Assembly (NCBI GenBank): GCA_951217055.1
Contig: OX578276.1
Span: forward strand, 59,519,307-59,583,306
Direction of reading: 5' to 3'
From: Gerris lacustris
Taxonomy: Eukaryota > Arthropoda > Insecta > Hemiptera > Gerridae
DNA: 64,000 nt
Below are positions 1 through 12,133 of this stretch, one piece after another (the stretch's first letter is position 1; each line of letters opens with the position of its first letter). A program made the position numbers and the translations under genes. The notes under the pieces are model-generated. The model was not told where the DNA came from and did no database searches. It saw only the letters and a program-made list of their open reading frames with translations.

Positions 1-775
1 CTGCTCTAATCTCGTTCACTAAAGGAGGAGACGCTTCACACAGGTGCCTTCTAAAGCAAGCCCAATCAGCATTTTTAAATGACCACCGGGTGGAAGGTGA
101 TGGACTAGGGTTATTAGGGAAAATGGAAATATATATCGGGTAATGATCACTACCATACAAATAGGGTGATATTGAAAAATCGGATAAGCGACTCACAGCT
201 GGTGATGATATTACTAGGTCGATAGCATCCTGATTGCCTGTCCTCGCATCCATGTAAGTGGGCTGTCCGTTGTTGTGAAGGAACAGTCCTTGATCTTCTA
301 TGAATGCTTCTATAATGCGTCCTCTTGCATCGTCAGAAGATGAACCCCACACTCTACTATGGGCGTTGAAGTCCCCTGCTACCATGAAAGGGGCTTTAAG
401 TTGATGTACGATGTTGTTTAACTCCCGCCGCGTAACTTCTTCTCCGCATTCCAAGTAGACGTTACAAATTGTGATTGGATATGTTCCTCCCACAACAGTT
501 GTTAAAACATGGAGGTTGGTGTTTATAACAGTTTCTCTACTAGGTATGCTTACCGACACTAGCGTTGCCAAGCCTCCTCGCCAACTTCCTGCGGGGGGGT
601 CCTGACGGTAGATTTTGAAACCAGGGATGTTGATTAAGTTTACAGATGGCAAGTGGGTTTCTTGAAGCATTAGAACATGTAACTTTTCCCTGTGTAGAAG
701 TAATCGAATATCTTCACTACGCGTTCTGTATCCTTTACAATTCCAACTACCTATTTTAATATTTTGATGGGTCAT
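1..775 (-). CDS. LINE ORF2, endonuclease domain (partial, runs off window)
   Basis: Reading leftward from an ATG at 775 the frame is open for 258 codons to the window edge with no stop. It encodes an exonuclease-endonuclease-phosphatase (EEP) fold endonuclease, which nicks target DNA to prime reverse transcription. Visible motifs in order: IKIGSWNCKG near residues 6-15 (conserved Asn), LQETHL about residues 39-44 (metal-binding Glu), CNVYLECG in mid domain, AGDFNAHSRVWGS about residues 134-146 (catalytic Asp/Asn), and YGSDHYPIYI about residues 209-218 (the SDH signature). All expected catalytic residues are present. The start follows the ORF1 stop by six bases, which suggests coupled or reinitiated translation as in related LINEs. 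The reverse transcriptase domain lies outside the window, so whether this ORF2 is intact overall cannot be judged. Confidence 0.9.
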   Translation of the reverse strand, partial: MTHQNIKIGSWNCKGYRTRSEDIRLLLHREKLHVLMLQETHLPSVNLINIPGFKIYRQDPPAGSWRGGLATLVSVSIPSRETVINTNLHVLTTVVGGTYPITICNVYLECGEEVTRRELNNIVHQLKAPFMVAGDFNAHSRVWGSSSDDARGRIIEAFIEDQGLFLHNNGQPTYMDARTGNQDAIDLVISSPAVSRLSDFSISPYLYGSDHYPIYISIFPNNPSPSPSTRWSFKNADWACFRRHLCEASPPLVNEIRA

Positions 776-781
776 AATAAT

Positions 782-2177
782 TTATTTCTTTCCTTTGTTT
801 TTCTTCCCCTTCTTAGATCCTTTTTTAGTTGGCTCGTTTCGATGTTTATCACCTCCCGGTCCTTCGCTGATCTTGTTACTGTTACTGCTGGATGTGGAGT
901 CTTCTGAGTCTGGATCCCAGTCGTTAATCCACATCATCTCTTTTTCCGCTTGAGAGTCTAACCTAAAACTTCTATCTGGCTGTTTACTAGTGATGTTTAA
1001 AGGTTTTATGTTGTTGACGTCTTTTTGAGATTCAGATTTTTTGTCTTCGGGCTTGTCACTTATGTCTGAAGGTGTAAACTGAGTTCCTTGGTCCTTGGTT
1101 TTTCTTTGTTTAATTTTATTTTTACAAGTAGTACAGTTCGAAGATGGGGAAGGTTCTAGCGGGCCGCTGTTAGTTTTGCCTAAAACTTTAGAGTAGGTGG
1201 TTTCAAAGAGGATTGGTTGTGTGTTTCGGACTTTGCTTCTAGCTTCCGCAAAGGATATTCTCTCCAGGGTCTTAATTTCCACTACCTTCTTTTCTAGTTG
1301 CCACCTCGGGCAATTCCTGTCTGTTGCCGAGTGTTGGCCGTTACAATTAATACACTTTATATAATTACAAGTACCTTCATGTGCGAGTTCTCCGCATCCA
1401 GGACATACGGCTGGGCTCTTACAGTTGGCTTTGACATGTTGAAACCGGTGACAGTTATGACATTTTAGCGGAAGAGGGATATATGGCCTGACGGGCACAC
1501 TCATATAGCCAATTTTAAGTTTTTGAGGAAGAGTTGTTAACCCGAATACGATGATATAGCTTTGAGTTGGTTGAAGGTTTCCATTCACCCTCCTGTTTAT
1601 TCTTATAACATCTTCAACTCCCTGAGATTGTAGGTTTTCTTTTATATCATCGATGGCTACCAGGTCTAAGTCGTAACAAGTTATGACACCTTTGATTTTG
1701 TTTAAGGTTTTGTGTGGCTCAACTATGACCGACAGATGTCTATTTTCCGGTAATAACTTTAACAGTTTGTCCGCTTGCTCATGAGTAAAGGTTTCTACAA
1801 GAAGGGACCCACCCGTCCCTCAGTTTTCTCGCACCTTTGACATTGCCCGCTATTTGGGATAAAACCTTATCGATCAGGAACGGTGAAACGTTTGCCATTG
1901 TTTCACCATTTGCCCGTTTGAGAATTAAGAAGTTATACTTCGGTTTAAAGACTGGAGGATTATATATTGGAGGAGAGCTTACTCGCGGTCGCTTTGTTTT
2001 AGAGGTATCCGAGGTCTCGCCGAAATTATTTTGTTTGTTTTTATTTGTTGACATATACGACTTGGTAACCGTTGAGGGAATCGTGTCGTTATCTATTGGA
2101 ACTTGAAAATTTTCATCTTCGTCCCATCCTCCAGGATCTGGAGGCCGGGCCCGAACCCTCTCCATGCACTTTAACAC
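782..2177 (-). pseudogene. LINE ORF1 (Gag-like, zinc-knuckle) with one frameshift
   Basis: ORF1 of the LINE, an RNA-binding Gag-like protein that coats the element's RNA. It lies in two frames. The N-terminal part starts at 2177 and is acidic and proline-rich, then contains FLILKR. The C-terminal part ends at 782 and carries three zinc knuckles between about 1462 and 1310: CHNC..H....C, CPGC....H...C and CINC...H......C, followed by CPRWQLEKK and an ISFAEARSK stretch typical of insect I/Jockey Gag proteins. The C-terminus is very lysine-rich. The frames are separated by a tandem ACCC duplication (ACCCACCC at 1807-1814). Without the extra four bases the two frames would read through, giving roughly 460 codons, a usual ORF1 length. 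No other stop is seen in the C-terminal part between the junction and 784. The break looks young. Confidence 0.85.
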
Positions 2178-2189
2178 TTTAATTTAAGT

Positions 2190-3382
2190 ATAATAAAAGT
2201 AAAAAGATTTTTAAAAAACTTACGTGTTGAACTTGTCAAGAGCTGTCAAAACACTCCAAGAAAAGTATAGAAAAAAAAAAATCTAGAGTACATATATTAA
2301 ATTTTAAATTACCATACTCAATCTTAAAATAAAATGTACGATAGCGTTAACAGGAAATAATAGAGATAACAGCAAAAATGATATTACCCGTAGTAAAAAT
2401 ATAGTAGATGTTTTATTTTTTAATTTGCAATAAACGTTAAGAAAAAAATAAAAAGTAAAACTTCATATAGAAATGAAGTTAACAAAGAAACAGAAAAAAA
2501 TCATTGGTGTGTTTAAAAGAAATAAAAAAACATGTCTTATATTAATAGGAAAAAATGACTTTACTTTATCAATAAAAAATATAACACAAGAAAGATGTTA
2601 CTCAAAGTTAAAAATAGGTAAGTTAAGGGCAACTGCAAGAGCTAAATGTAGAATGGAAAATAAAAAGAGTCAAAATATTCAGATATAAAGCTTAAAGGAA
2701 ACTTAAACTAAACATATTTAATAAATAGATTCTTGAGAAAAAAATAATTCTAATAAATTTACTTCGAATGAATCAAATAATTTGTCAACAAATACCTAAT
2801 ACCTACCTAGATATACCTGGTCAGCTAATGAAAAAAAAAAGAATATAAATTAATATTTACGTTTGTTGTTTTATTTTGTACGCATAACTTAATTCAATTC
2901 TTACATGCTCCGTTATTAAAAACCACAAAGTGGAATGGTATTTTTAATTTATTTTTTACCAAGTTTCTTTTTATTAAAATCAAATAAATGAGAAAAAACT
3001 TGTTTTGTTTTTTACTACTTTTACAATTATTTACCTAGCGTTTAGGAAACAATATGTATTGTAATAATATTGATCACTGGTGCGGTAGTATAAGTAAAAG
3101 TAAATTAATATTTTTACTAATCGTAACCTGCTTTAATCTCTCAACAATAAGTTAATTAAAACAATAAATTGAAGGGATGAAGTATATTGCATTATAATCT
3201 CAGTAGCAAGATAATTTTTCACAGGATAAGCGGCTAATCTGGTATTGTTATTAATTAAATAAATTATTTTTGATTTTTTAAAGATATAGTCATAACCGAT
3301 TTGAAGAAAACAATATTATAATGGTATTTGATTTATATCTTTTTGGATGCAGCACCACCCAAATGTTTTAAGTAAAATACAA
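2190..3382. other. AT-rich non-coding stretch
   Basis: Very AT-rich sequence between the LINE and the TIR element. The only open frame of note (2473-2688, plus) encodes 71 residues dominated by Lys, Ile and Asn. Such composition is expected by chance in A-rich DNA, so it is not called as a gene. No repeats, RNA genes or regulatory sites could be supported here. Confidence 0.5.
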
Positions 3383-3465
3383 GGCCGCTCCCTGACTTGT
3401 CGGTACGGTATCGGTGCGGTATCGATAAGCTAGTAAGCCGATGCGGTAAGATTCTTTACCTAGCA

Positions 3466-3612
3466 CCTATATCTTACCGATTCGGTACAGATTCTTTACC
3501 GCGCGGTAAGGAATCGGTATACCGAGAGTCGGTAAGAACATCTTACCGACTCTCTGTATACCGATTCCTTACCGCGCGGTAAAGAATCTGTACCGAATCG
3601 GTAAGATATAGG
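3466..3612. repeat. 147-bp near-perfect palindrome
   Basis: Two 72-bp arms are separated by a 3-nt spacer (ACA, 3538-3540). I see about one mismatch across the arms. The arms are built from repeated GGTAAG/CTTACC, ACCGCGCGGT and CGGTATACCG blocks that also occur in the TIRs of the enclosing element, so the palindrome probably arose from or feeds on the TIR sequence. It would form a strong hairpin or cruciform. Confidence 0.95.
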
Positions 3613-4043
3613 CGCTCGGTAATAGTACATTACGCGTCGAGTGCGGAAAGTAGCATTTTGCATGCGAGTGTGGAGTTTGCACCCGAGCGAAAGCGAGGGT
3701 AGTAAAACCACACGAGCAATGTAAAATGCCGTTTTCGCACGAGTTGCGTACCGTACTTTATCTACGATTGTTAGATTTAAATAATAAATACAGAAAAAAA
3801 TAAACTTGCTGTATGTAAGTTCGTACCTCTCTCTTGATAAATATGGCATTAATTCTTGAGTTGTATTTTTTGCCTAATTAATTATTTATGGAGGAGTGTT
3901 ATTCTCCACATTTTCGTCAAAGTCACTTGATTCATTCATTTTTTTTCTCTAAAAACTCGATATAAACAGTTAGTTTAATATTATAAGAACAGCAAATTTG
4001 TTTTGTTAAATGTAAACAAACTCGCTAATCGTGCGTAAAGCTG

Positions 4044-4093
4044 AAGAATTCCTCTTCTTTACCGCCCTAGGGTGGTAAAGAAGAGGAATTCTT
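4044..4093. repeat. 50-bp hairpin inside the TIR element
   Basis: Arms of 20 bp (AAGAATTCCTCTTCTTTACC and its exact complement) enclose a largely self-complementary centre around CCCTAGGG. It lies within the 3383-4273 element and shares the TTTACC motif of its TIRs. Confidence 0.9.
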
Positions 4094-4504
4094 TAGAACT
4101 ATGAGACGCGCATGCGCAATGAATACAAGTACGTAAAGAATCACTTTCTACGCATCTAAACAGAGATACAATGTTTATATTTCGTATCAATCGTAGATAA
4201 AGAATCTTACCTCATCGGCATACTAGCTTACCGATACCGAACCGATATCGTACCGACAAGTCAGGGAGCGGCCTAAGAAATAAAACAGTAAAAAGGAAAG
4301 TAGTATATCCATCTTGCTTTGAGGTATGACGGACTAAATTTTTATATGAGTAATAATTCTAGGGGTAAAATTAGAAAATCTAATTGAAGTGAGCAAATTT
4401 CAATTTGTTTTACATTTTTATCTGTAGTGGAGAAAATCTAAAAATATGGCGGTAAGTCAGAAAGGTTTAATATGTGTGTCAAAGCTATTTTTTTATATTA
4501 AAAC

Positions 4505-4637
<133 letters not shown>

Positions 4638-4860
4638 GTGTGTGTATGAATATAATTAATAAAAACAAATATGTGCATACTCACAACATGGACACATTAC
4701 ATACCTAATGTACAATTCAGACAATAAAACAAAGTATGTATTATATAAATCAAAGTTTACTGAACTTCTTAAAAACTGGTTTATTGAATTGTAAAACACT
4801 TTGTATTGAAACAAGTAGGTAAATGAAAAGAGCAGATGTAAAGAAGTAGATTGATTTTTG

Positions 4861-5105
4861 GGCCTTTATCTGAAGTTGGTTGCTAATGTAAGCGGGCTCG
4901 TAGAAGCTATTTAGAAAAGAGTGAGTGAAGTCTGTAGGTAAGGTTCTTGGTGAGGAGCATCAAGGCGACAAGTTGGAGAAGATAAGCCAGACAAGCACCG
5001 CAAACCTTTCACTTAGTTAACTATAAACACTCCTCCCTATCATTTAACCAACTATATACTTCAACAACTTAGTCAACACTTTTCCATTAAATATCAACAA
5101 ACTGA
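4861..5105. other. Skew-switch island 1 (G-rich to C-rich near 4990)
   Basis: Counting by eye, 4861-4980 contains about 40 G and 14 C, while 4981-5100 contains about 7 G and 34 C. No coding potential, TIR or tRNA-like signal is visible. It is the clearest of a series of similar islands in the window. Confidence 0.7.
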
Positions 5106-5799
5106 ATTACGAGTGTGTCGTCCTACCGTTAACTAGATAATTGACCTTTCTCATTAACTTAAATATTTAGACCTTCAAACTTATCAACCGTTACTTAAAA
5201 CTCGGGTTCTTTGAAACAAATCAGGTGCATTTCACATTTCAAGGTAAAAATTAACCATTTTAATTTTAATTTTAAAAGGTGTATTTTAATACACTCTGTG
5301 TGAAAGTAATTTATTAATTAATCACAAGGATAAGTGCAAACCCAATCTTGATTGATATTCGCAGTTTTAGCAATGGTATAGATCGCTAAATTCATTAATA
5401 TTCTTATAGTATTATGATACAATCCTTCCAAATTAATATAATATACCATATATTTTAATTGTAACTGAGCAGTAAAAATATAAAACATTATTCCCTTAAT
5501 GAACAGCTACAGATAATGTAAAAATTAGGTACGTTAGCGGATAATTAAAGAACAAATTTAATATTAAAGTCCAGTTCGCTACTCAAGAATATCAGAATTG
5601 CAAAATTGTGGAGACCATTCTTTTTTGTTTTTTTAATTTGTCTCCTCCGAGACAGGATAAATGTTAATGTAGCCAGGAAGGTTAAGAACGAGACCAAGTT
5701 TCCAAGTATGTTAATCAAGTATCCGAAGCCTTAGTTTACGACAAAGTTATTTGTCACAAAGTACATAAAGCACGAAGTTAAGGTTACTCGGAAATCTCG
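5106..5799. other. Unannotated AT-rich stretch
   Basis: No open frame, repeat or RNA signal could be supported. The sequence becomes more G-rich from about 5640 onward, leading into the next island. Confidence 0.4.
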
Positions 5800-6335
5800 A
5801 GAGAGGAAGGCAGGAACTCGGGCTGAATCAGAGGGAAAGTCAAGGCCGGAGATAGAAGTTAGATGAGATGAGTTTCAATTTTCAGAAACATCCGAGACAA
5901 CGGAATAATCAAGGCTCTGAATTATCTAATAGAAGTTAAATCTTTAAAATATCGACTTTGAGGAGTAATGAGGGGTGTAAGGACCCGGTGTAAGGACCCG
6001 GCTTAGATAATGGAAAAAACAGACGGAATAACAATGGTGGCTCTGTAATGGCGGAATGACAAGAACCTGATCGCATCTTAATAACGTTTTAAGGCGGAGC
6101 GGGACGGTGCGAACGGAAGTAGAGTGCTTCCGGTACCAGGGCCAATGAGAATGGGAGATGAGCTCAATTATAGCGAGCCGAGCCGAGCTATTCGACCAGT
6201 TAGCGACTCGCTCGACCGGAACACACAGGCACTATGCTCTCACAACTATATACACTTGTATTGCTAACCAACTACATAAAAGCCTTTAACTACTGTATAA
6301 CCCACATGCATTAAACCTAATATCATTGTTACACG
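5800..6335. other. Skew-switch island 2 (switch near 6195)
   Basis: GC-richer than its surroundings. About 39 G and 23 C occur in 6061-6180, against about 18 G and 34 C in 6181-6300. It includes a tandem duplication of the 13-mer GGTGTAAGGACCC at 5974-5999. No reading frame or family match was recognised. Confidence 0.6.
5974..5999. repeat. 13-bp tandem duplication
   Basis: GGTGTAAGGACCC occurs twice in perfect tandem, followed by GG. This is probably a recent slippage event in the island. Confidence 0.9.
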
Positions 6336-7549
6336 TTACCTCATAATATATTACTTACAATAATAAACTTAGAGTATAAAATAAATTCCTATCTCATTTT
6401 TAAAACCACTTAGCAAATTAAAATAAAACGGTTGTTTATGACTTCAAATAATATTTAATGTTTTAGTTATAGTAAAATAGTATTATTAAATTAAGGTAAA
6501 TATTATTAACTTAATATGGGAAATGTAGAATATAGGCTGTTAAGGAAAAAACAACATAATTTTACCAAGTTATATCATGAAATCATGACGTAAGATAGTA
6601 TATTTAATGTAATATGATATTAACAAAAGAGCTTGTGGAGCAATTAGCGCGTGCTTTGCTTTCATTATATCGATGTTAGATAGGGTAAACAATAAGGCTT
6701 GAGGAGCATTAAGATACAGTGGCGGTTGATCCTGATACAATCAGTCATCGGTCTTCATAATGGTTTAGATCCTCACCTGACTTATACGGCAGTCAGTCGT
6801 TAGCACCGATTGCTCAAAGAATTATATCTGACGATAGAACTTAATGAGCTTGCCTTCTGTCGGCAATCAGACAATCGGCCTCTTTATTTCTGAGCTTTAC
6901 AAAGAGTCCACATCTTCCCGACCAATCAGAGCCGCTTTTCTTCAGGTAGCTGCGGGCGCTACATAACACAAAGCGATTGTTTACCGTCTATGCCCGCACC
7001 CCGGGGTAACTCTACCTACAAAGCAGTTCTCGATTCTTTACTACAAATCATCCTCTTAGATTTATTTTTTTTGCTTCATCTTTGAGTAATGCAACAAAAA
7101 AAATTAACCTTGTTTTCAAACCGCGAGGAGCGAAACCGCCTATCACATGAATCATTTGTTAAAATAATTAATTTATTTCTCATTTTATCTTATTTATCAT
7201 CGCTGCACCTTATTTCTTTGTTTAACATAGATAAAAACTACTCGTCAAATATAAATTAGTACTCAATTTATTCGTTTGCATTGGCTGATGTCCTCAAATG
7301 AAAAGATAATTTTTTCTACAGAGGACGACTGCGTTAAACGTCGAGAACATTAATTTTAATTGAACTGCAACGAGGTATATAATAGTGCGACGATATACAA
7401 AGAACAAACATGGGACCAGTATAATAAACACAGGTATATATAACATGTACCCACTGATTAGGTAGGTTATTTTCTCGGAGATAATCTACCGCCGCTTGCG
7501 AAATAGACCGGAGGTATTTTTACCAAGTTTTTCTTGTTGAATATTTTAG
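6336..7549. other. Non-coding stretch with a GC-richer core at 6720-7030
   Basis: The core holds a CCAAT-box-like ACCAATCAGAGCCGC at 6921-6935 and several ATCGG/CAATCAG repeats, so it could be regulatory. No TATA box or start of an open frame follows, and no gene is called. A short hairpin with GTAGGTTATTTTCTC-type arms is near 7460-7490. Confidence 0.35.
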
Positions 7550-7800
7550 ATGGGTTATCTGAGATAAAAAAAAAAAGACCTGAGAGTTGGGTTAAGGATT
7601 AAGAGGAGCTTGGGCCCGGGGCCCAGGGCCCAAGCAGGAGAACGGTAATTAGCCTAGAGCTAAACTACATCTGATCACCGCTTCCTTCTCCACAACCTTA
7701 CCGGGCCCGGGCTTACAACGGTAGCTCCACCGGCCCGACTACACCGGCTCACCTACACCCTTCCAACCCCACCCACACAAAACTACAGCTTTATTTCTAC
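7550..7800. other. Skew-switch island 3 (switch near 7670)
   Basis: The left side is G-rich (about 21 G, 6 C in 7561-7620). The right side is strongly C-rich (about 53 C, 15 G in 7681-7800). It contains a 28-bp GC-only-centred inverted repeat at 7608-7635 with GCTTGGGCCC arms, and a further GGGCCCGGG block near 7703. No gene could be recognised. Confidence 0.65.
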
Positions 7801-10679
7801 AATCTTTTCGCTAAACATAAACCCAACTAAAGCTCGAGGATAACCTCGTACAAAATTATGAATTTCCATCTCTGCTAAATACGAATTCAAGTGCAAAACC
7901 ATTATTTTCCCTTCATTTTAATTAGATATACAGCGAGGAATGCCACAATCAAATTATGATAAATATAAATTAGGAAAATATTTATAAAACATTATGAGTA
8001 ATTTTTTAAGCTGTTATTAAGAAACAATAATAAAAGAAAGAAAAGGTTGCTCTGTTTTTATAAAATAAATTAAAATAAGCAAAGTGAATAACAAAAGAGG
8101 TAGGGAAGATTAAAATATGGTTTCCACTAACTTATTATTGACCCCATTCTGCGAGAAGCGAGTTAATATATCACTATTTTTTTATTGGGCAAATTGCTTT
8201 TATTATCAATGAAGTATATGAGCAATCTATAACATATTTCATTCAATAGAAAACTTATTAGAATGAGGATTTTTAATATTTATTTTATTTTTGTAATGTA
8301 AGGTAATTTGAAAAATAAGATTGAAGTGGAGGGCCCTTCTTCACTTATTCTGTTCACCCAATATATACATATATACTTGTAAATGAAGCAGAATGAAGAG
8401 ACCAATGAAGCAGACAATTACAGGAAGACCACTCATAGCTTAACAGGGAATGCTGTAAGAATAATATATCTATATATATTTTAAGAGAGATAGAGAAAAA
8501 ATCTTAACTAGACGACGAAATATTACGTTATACGATTTCATTCTTGGGAAATCAACTTGACAAGAAAATAGCTCAGTTCTGGTGCTTCAGTTGCCTCGAA
8601 GGCAATTCTCATTATGACACTAATAACACCAATTTTGAAAAAGGGAAGGCATACAACTCATTTTTCCAAATGAATATAATTCAGAAATTTTCAGGTAGAC
8701 TGTTTAAATAAATAAAAGACACGCAACCTTTTTGTAAATGCGATTAGACAGGAAATAAAGGATAGACTGGAGGGTAATATAATCGTAAGAGGGACCTAAT
8801 TATTGTTTCCACTGAAACGAGTACTTAGAAGATATTGATTTAAATTAAGTAGCATTAAAAAAAAGCGCAGAAGATTCGGAATTCTTACCGATAGCAATCT
8901 AAAAGTTTTCTTATCTGCATTTTTTATTTTTCTAAATTGAAACTAATTTGTTCTTTATTATACCGCCTTTTTAGCTTCTTTAATTAGAGGAAGCCGAAAC
9001 GGTAATAGTCAAATAATAGATAATCAAGGAAGAACTTGAGGTAAAGTGTAGGCATAATATTCTCCTCAAATTATGTGTAGGAGTCTAATTAGAAAACATT
9101 GCGGAGTTGAAAGCGGATGCCATCATAGCGTACGCTGTAATCACTCCTAATGTAGGGGTAAACTATAAGTCCTCAAGAAAGTCTCACGTAACACAGGTTT
9201 CTATCTCAGTCACTGGTTTATAGACGTCTCAAATTACACTAACATTTTTTAAAGCGATTAGACGATAATTAACTATTATAATCTAGGCTAAAGTGAGAAA
9301 TAGTAGTATAGAATCTACAGATAACAATTCGTAATCTGTCTGTTATTTTAATTTGTTTATACGTATAACCATATTACTATGTATTTGGACGAATAATTGC
9401 ATACTGTTAATCATTTTTATAATTTATTTTTATATTTCATATTTATTCATTAAAACGAGACTGGAAGACAGACGTCGAAGCATCCTCAGTGGAACATCGT
9501 GGTGTGTCCATGATGTATATACGTGTAATAAGAAAAAATTATGTTTTGAGTTATTTTTTAAAATGATTACAGATATTGTAAAGCTACAAAGTTCTATTGG
9601 TATTAGGATATTATTTTATAAAGTAATACAAATATTCTTATTTTTTGTGATAATCCCCAGGGAGGGGCATTGTTGAGGAAATGTGTATAAAAATCCTAAT
9701 ATTGTCTCCTATGAATTATTTATTATTATTATTATAATTATTAGATGATTGTGGAGTTGATATATATGTATTTAATAAAATGTTTATTTATCATATGTGT
9801 CTCTGTAAATGTTTGCCTCACTTATTAAATTATTATAATTATTAGTTCTATTTCTAGTCTTCTATTTCCCGATTTTTGTAATAGAATTTATCTTTAATGA
9901 AGTCAGGCTAAGTGTCCTTAATTACTACTGATTTATTGATTGATTTATAAAGTATTTTAAGTGTAGTACAACGAAAATATAGTTTTATTTTTTCCGGCAA
10001 TTTATTATAAAGGTTCAGTCCTATATTTGCCCAGTCTTTTGATGATGTAGTTAAAAATTTGGGAATAGCTAATAAATGTGTACGTGTCTCCTAGTTTAAT
10101 AGAACTGCTCTACAGATAATTTTTTTAAATCATCTGTATTGTTTTATAAGATAATAGTATTGAAATGCATATTTAATATATTTTATTTTACTTTTCCTCA
10201 TTATATTATTCCACATAAGGCGTTGGAATCAGTTTTTCCCCTATTTCTAAATAGATTATTTTTAACTTTAGGGATAATCTAGCTTTAATAGAAATAAAAT
10301 AAAATGTTTCATACGATCAGGCTTTTTTCTATACAATGACCTGAACAGAGCAGGACTGTAACAAGCAAGAACAAATTATTTTAATTTTAATCTTTGTTTT
10401 CGCTTTATAAGGATAACCTGTTTTATGTTAAAATATTTTATCAAAAATCAATTTAGCAACAGTCCAACTCCAAATTAGATTTTTGCAATTCATTTGAATT
10501 CATTTGGAGTCAAAACGGCTCTATATGTAAATTATATCGATTTCACGAATCCTTGCAGCTGTTTAACTTTCACGGTCCAATCAAATCCGGAATCATGAAG
10601 GGTTTTTGCAGGTAAAATAATGATTAGATCGCATTGAATTACTAGTAAACTACTTCAGTTTTTCTCATGTTAATATTAT
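7801..10679. other. Long unannotated AT-rich stretch
   Basis: No feature could be supported on either strand. An open frame at 9353-9676 (plus) is rich in Ile, Phe and Leu, has no recognisable domain and lies in AT-rich DNA, so it is not called. A short hairpin (GAAGTGGAGGGCCCTTCTTCA-like) lies near 8325-8350. Confidence 0.4.
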
Positions 10680-11000
10680 GCAAATTTTAAGGAAACGTCG
10701 TAGTACCGGGATTTGGAATAGCACTAGCCGTTCCACCGAATCGATGCTTCGATTTCGGGAGTCGTCGAATCGTTCGCCTCCTGACAATTGTGAATAATTA
10801 ATCATATAGTGAGACAAGCGTGAGCTATCGTGTTAAAGGTAGGGCCGAGGGGCCTCGTGTTTCTGCCTATTTGTATAGAACCGAGCCAGCCAGTGAAACG
10901 ACACCGGTACACAAGAGCTTCAGGCACCCACATACTTGGTCCCCCGGTTCAAGGGCATGCCAGATCCCACGCCTAGCCACAACCAACAGTACCTTTTTTA
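10680..11000. other. GC-richer island 4 (skew switch near 10870)
   Basis: Dense in CG dinucleotides on the left, C-rich on the right (CCCACATACTTGG, CCACAACCAAC). The open frame at 10820-11023 resembles nothing known to me and is likely a chance product of the base composition. Confidence 0.45.
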
Positions 11001-12131
11001 TTTCTAAACATATTACGCAATGAAAAAAAAAAAAGAGAAATTAAATAAAAAAAGATTAGTCCGTGATATAAATCGGACGTAAGAATTAGAATGAATTATA
11101 ACATTTCAAGATTAGCATGTTTCGGACTGTAGGTTCGGTTTTATTGATGAGACCGAATCATAGTTACGACGTAAAATGATGTTTTAAAGTAACATTTAAA
11201 TAGCAGATATTAATCATCAGCTAATCGGTGATAAATATGCAACTATGATCAGATAAAGAATCATTAAATTTAAATATTTTACAAATTTAAATAGGCTGTT
11301 GCGAGCTTGCAGATATCCGATTGACATCTATAATCGAACCGACCGACACTCCAATTAATTATACTTTAAACAGTAGCACTTAACAGTTGATAAATTATTT
11401 ACCATTATACAAAATAATTTTGCACTTCTTATTGAATATTCCTTTCGATTAAAAGTGGAATTCAAAATATTTCACCTGGCCTCTCCCCTAAGCGAAGATG
11501 ATCTCGACAAACAGCTCTTTTATAGTGGATGATTATTACAAACATTAATATAACTCGCCGAGAGTTTCCTATCCTATCAAAAACTTATCTTTACACTTTG
11601 TTTAAAAAAAAAAAGTGTAAATACCCCAACCCCTGTAAAATATAATATATGACACAAAAACACACTGGAAGCAAGTCCTACTAGAATGTTTTTTTACCAA
11701 GTTAAAAAAAAAAATGCACTTAAAACCTATTTTTAGTAAAAGTTTAAATTGTAGTAGCTATAGCTATGTTTTCTTGGAGGATTAATACGTTTATTGAAAT
11801 TTAAAGGATAATTTTTCAACATATATCCCAAATCGACGGCTCAAGTAATTTCAGAATAAGAACTAGATTTGATTTATTTTTATGAGGAACCAGATATTTT
11901 ATCAATTGAGGGTTTCAAATAACGACGCAAATCTTATACTAAATATATACTTTCTCTATACTATTATCTTTAGTAACCCTGAATTGAGGGAGAAGGCAAT
12001 GTATTAATCATCTTATTATACTTCCCGTGATGTCTGAAAGAGCCAATTATTGTAAATATTTGATAAGAGGACAATGTCAAGTGGTTGTTAAAAGATTGTT
12101 TGCTATAACGTTGTTTTTTATAGAGACAATG

Positions 12132-12133
<2 letters not shown>
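11001..12133. other. Unannotated AT-rich stretch
   Basis: No gene, RNA or repeat family could be supported. Confidence 0.4.

Larger units (their letters stand above)
1..2177 (-). mobile_element. I/Jockey-group non-LTR retrotransposon (LINE), 5' part
   Basis: The minus strand carries a zinc-knuckle ORF1 followed after a 6-nt gap by an ORF2 that opens with an apurinic-type endonuclease domain. This is the standard layout of the I/Jockey/R1 group of LINEs, which copy themselves by target-primed reverse transcription. The reverse transcriptase, 3' UTR and tail would lie to the left of position 1 and are not in the window. The 5' end is not sharply defined: ORF1 starts near 2177 and the AT-rich sequence beyond shows no obvious promoter. 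ORF1 is frameshifted, so this copy cannot make both proteins normally. Assignment to the I/Jockey group is firm; the exact clade is not. Confidence 0.9.
3383..4273. mobile_element. 891-bp non-autonomous TIR element (MITE-like) with internal palindromes
   Basis: Both ends match as terminal inverted repeats of about 76-78 bp, starting GGCCGCTCCCTGACTTGTCG at 3383 and closing with its complement at 4273, with few mismatches. No transposase frame is present, so the element would depend on a partner. Inside are a 147-bp palindrome (3466-3612), a 50-bp hairpin (4044-4093) and an inverted pair of a 13-bp motif near 3757-3770 and 4188-4200. The interior is much richer in CpG than its surroundings, including GCATGC and CGAAAGCGAG blocks. 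Flanks are TAAGTAAAATACAA on the left and TAAGAAATAAAACA on the right, similar but not an exact target duplication, so the superfamily remains open. Confidence 0.85.

Noticed and set aside
2473..2688. 71-codon Lys/Ile-rich open frame
   Set aside because: Composition is that of random A-rich DNA; no domain, promoter or homologous repeat is visible.
3383..3396. Exact target-site duplication for the 891-bp TIR element
   Set aside because: The flanks TAAGTAAAATACAA and TAAGAAATAAAACA are similar but not identical or correctly placed, so no duplication is claimed.
3397..3849. Two opposing open frames with matching peptide ends
   Set aside because: The shared peptides arise because both frames read the same palindrome in the TIR element.
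9353..9676. 107-codon hydrophobic open frame
   Set aside because: Lies in AT-rich DNA, rich in Ile/Phe as expected by chance, with no recognisable motif.
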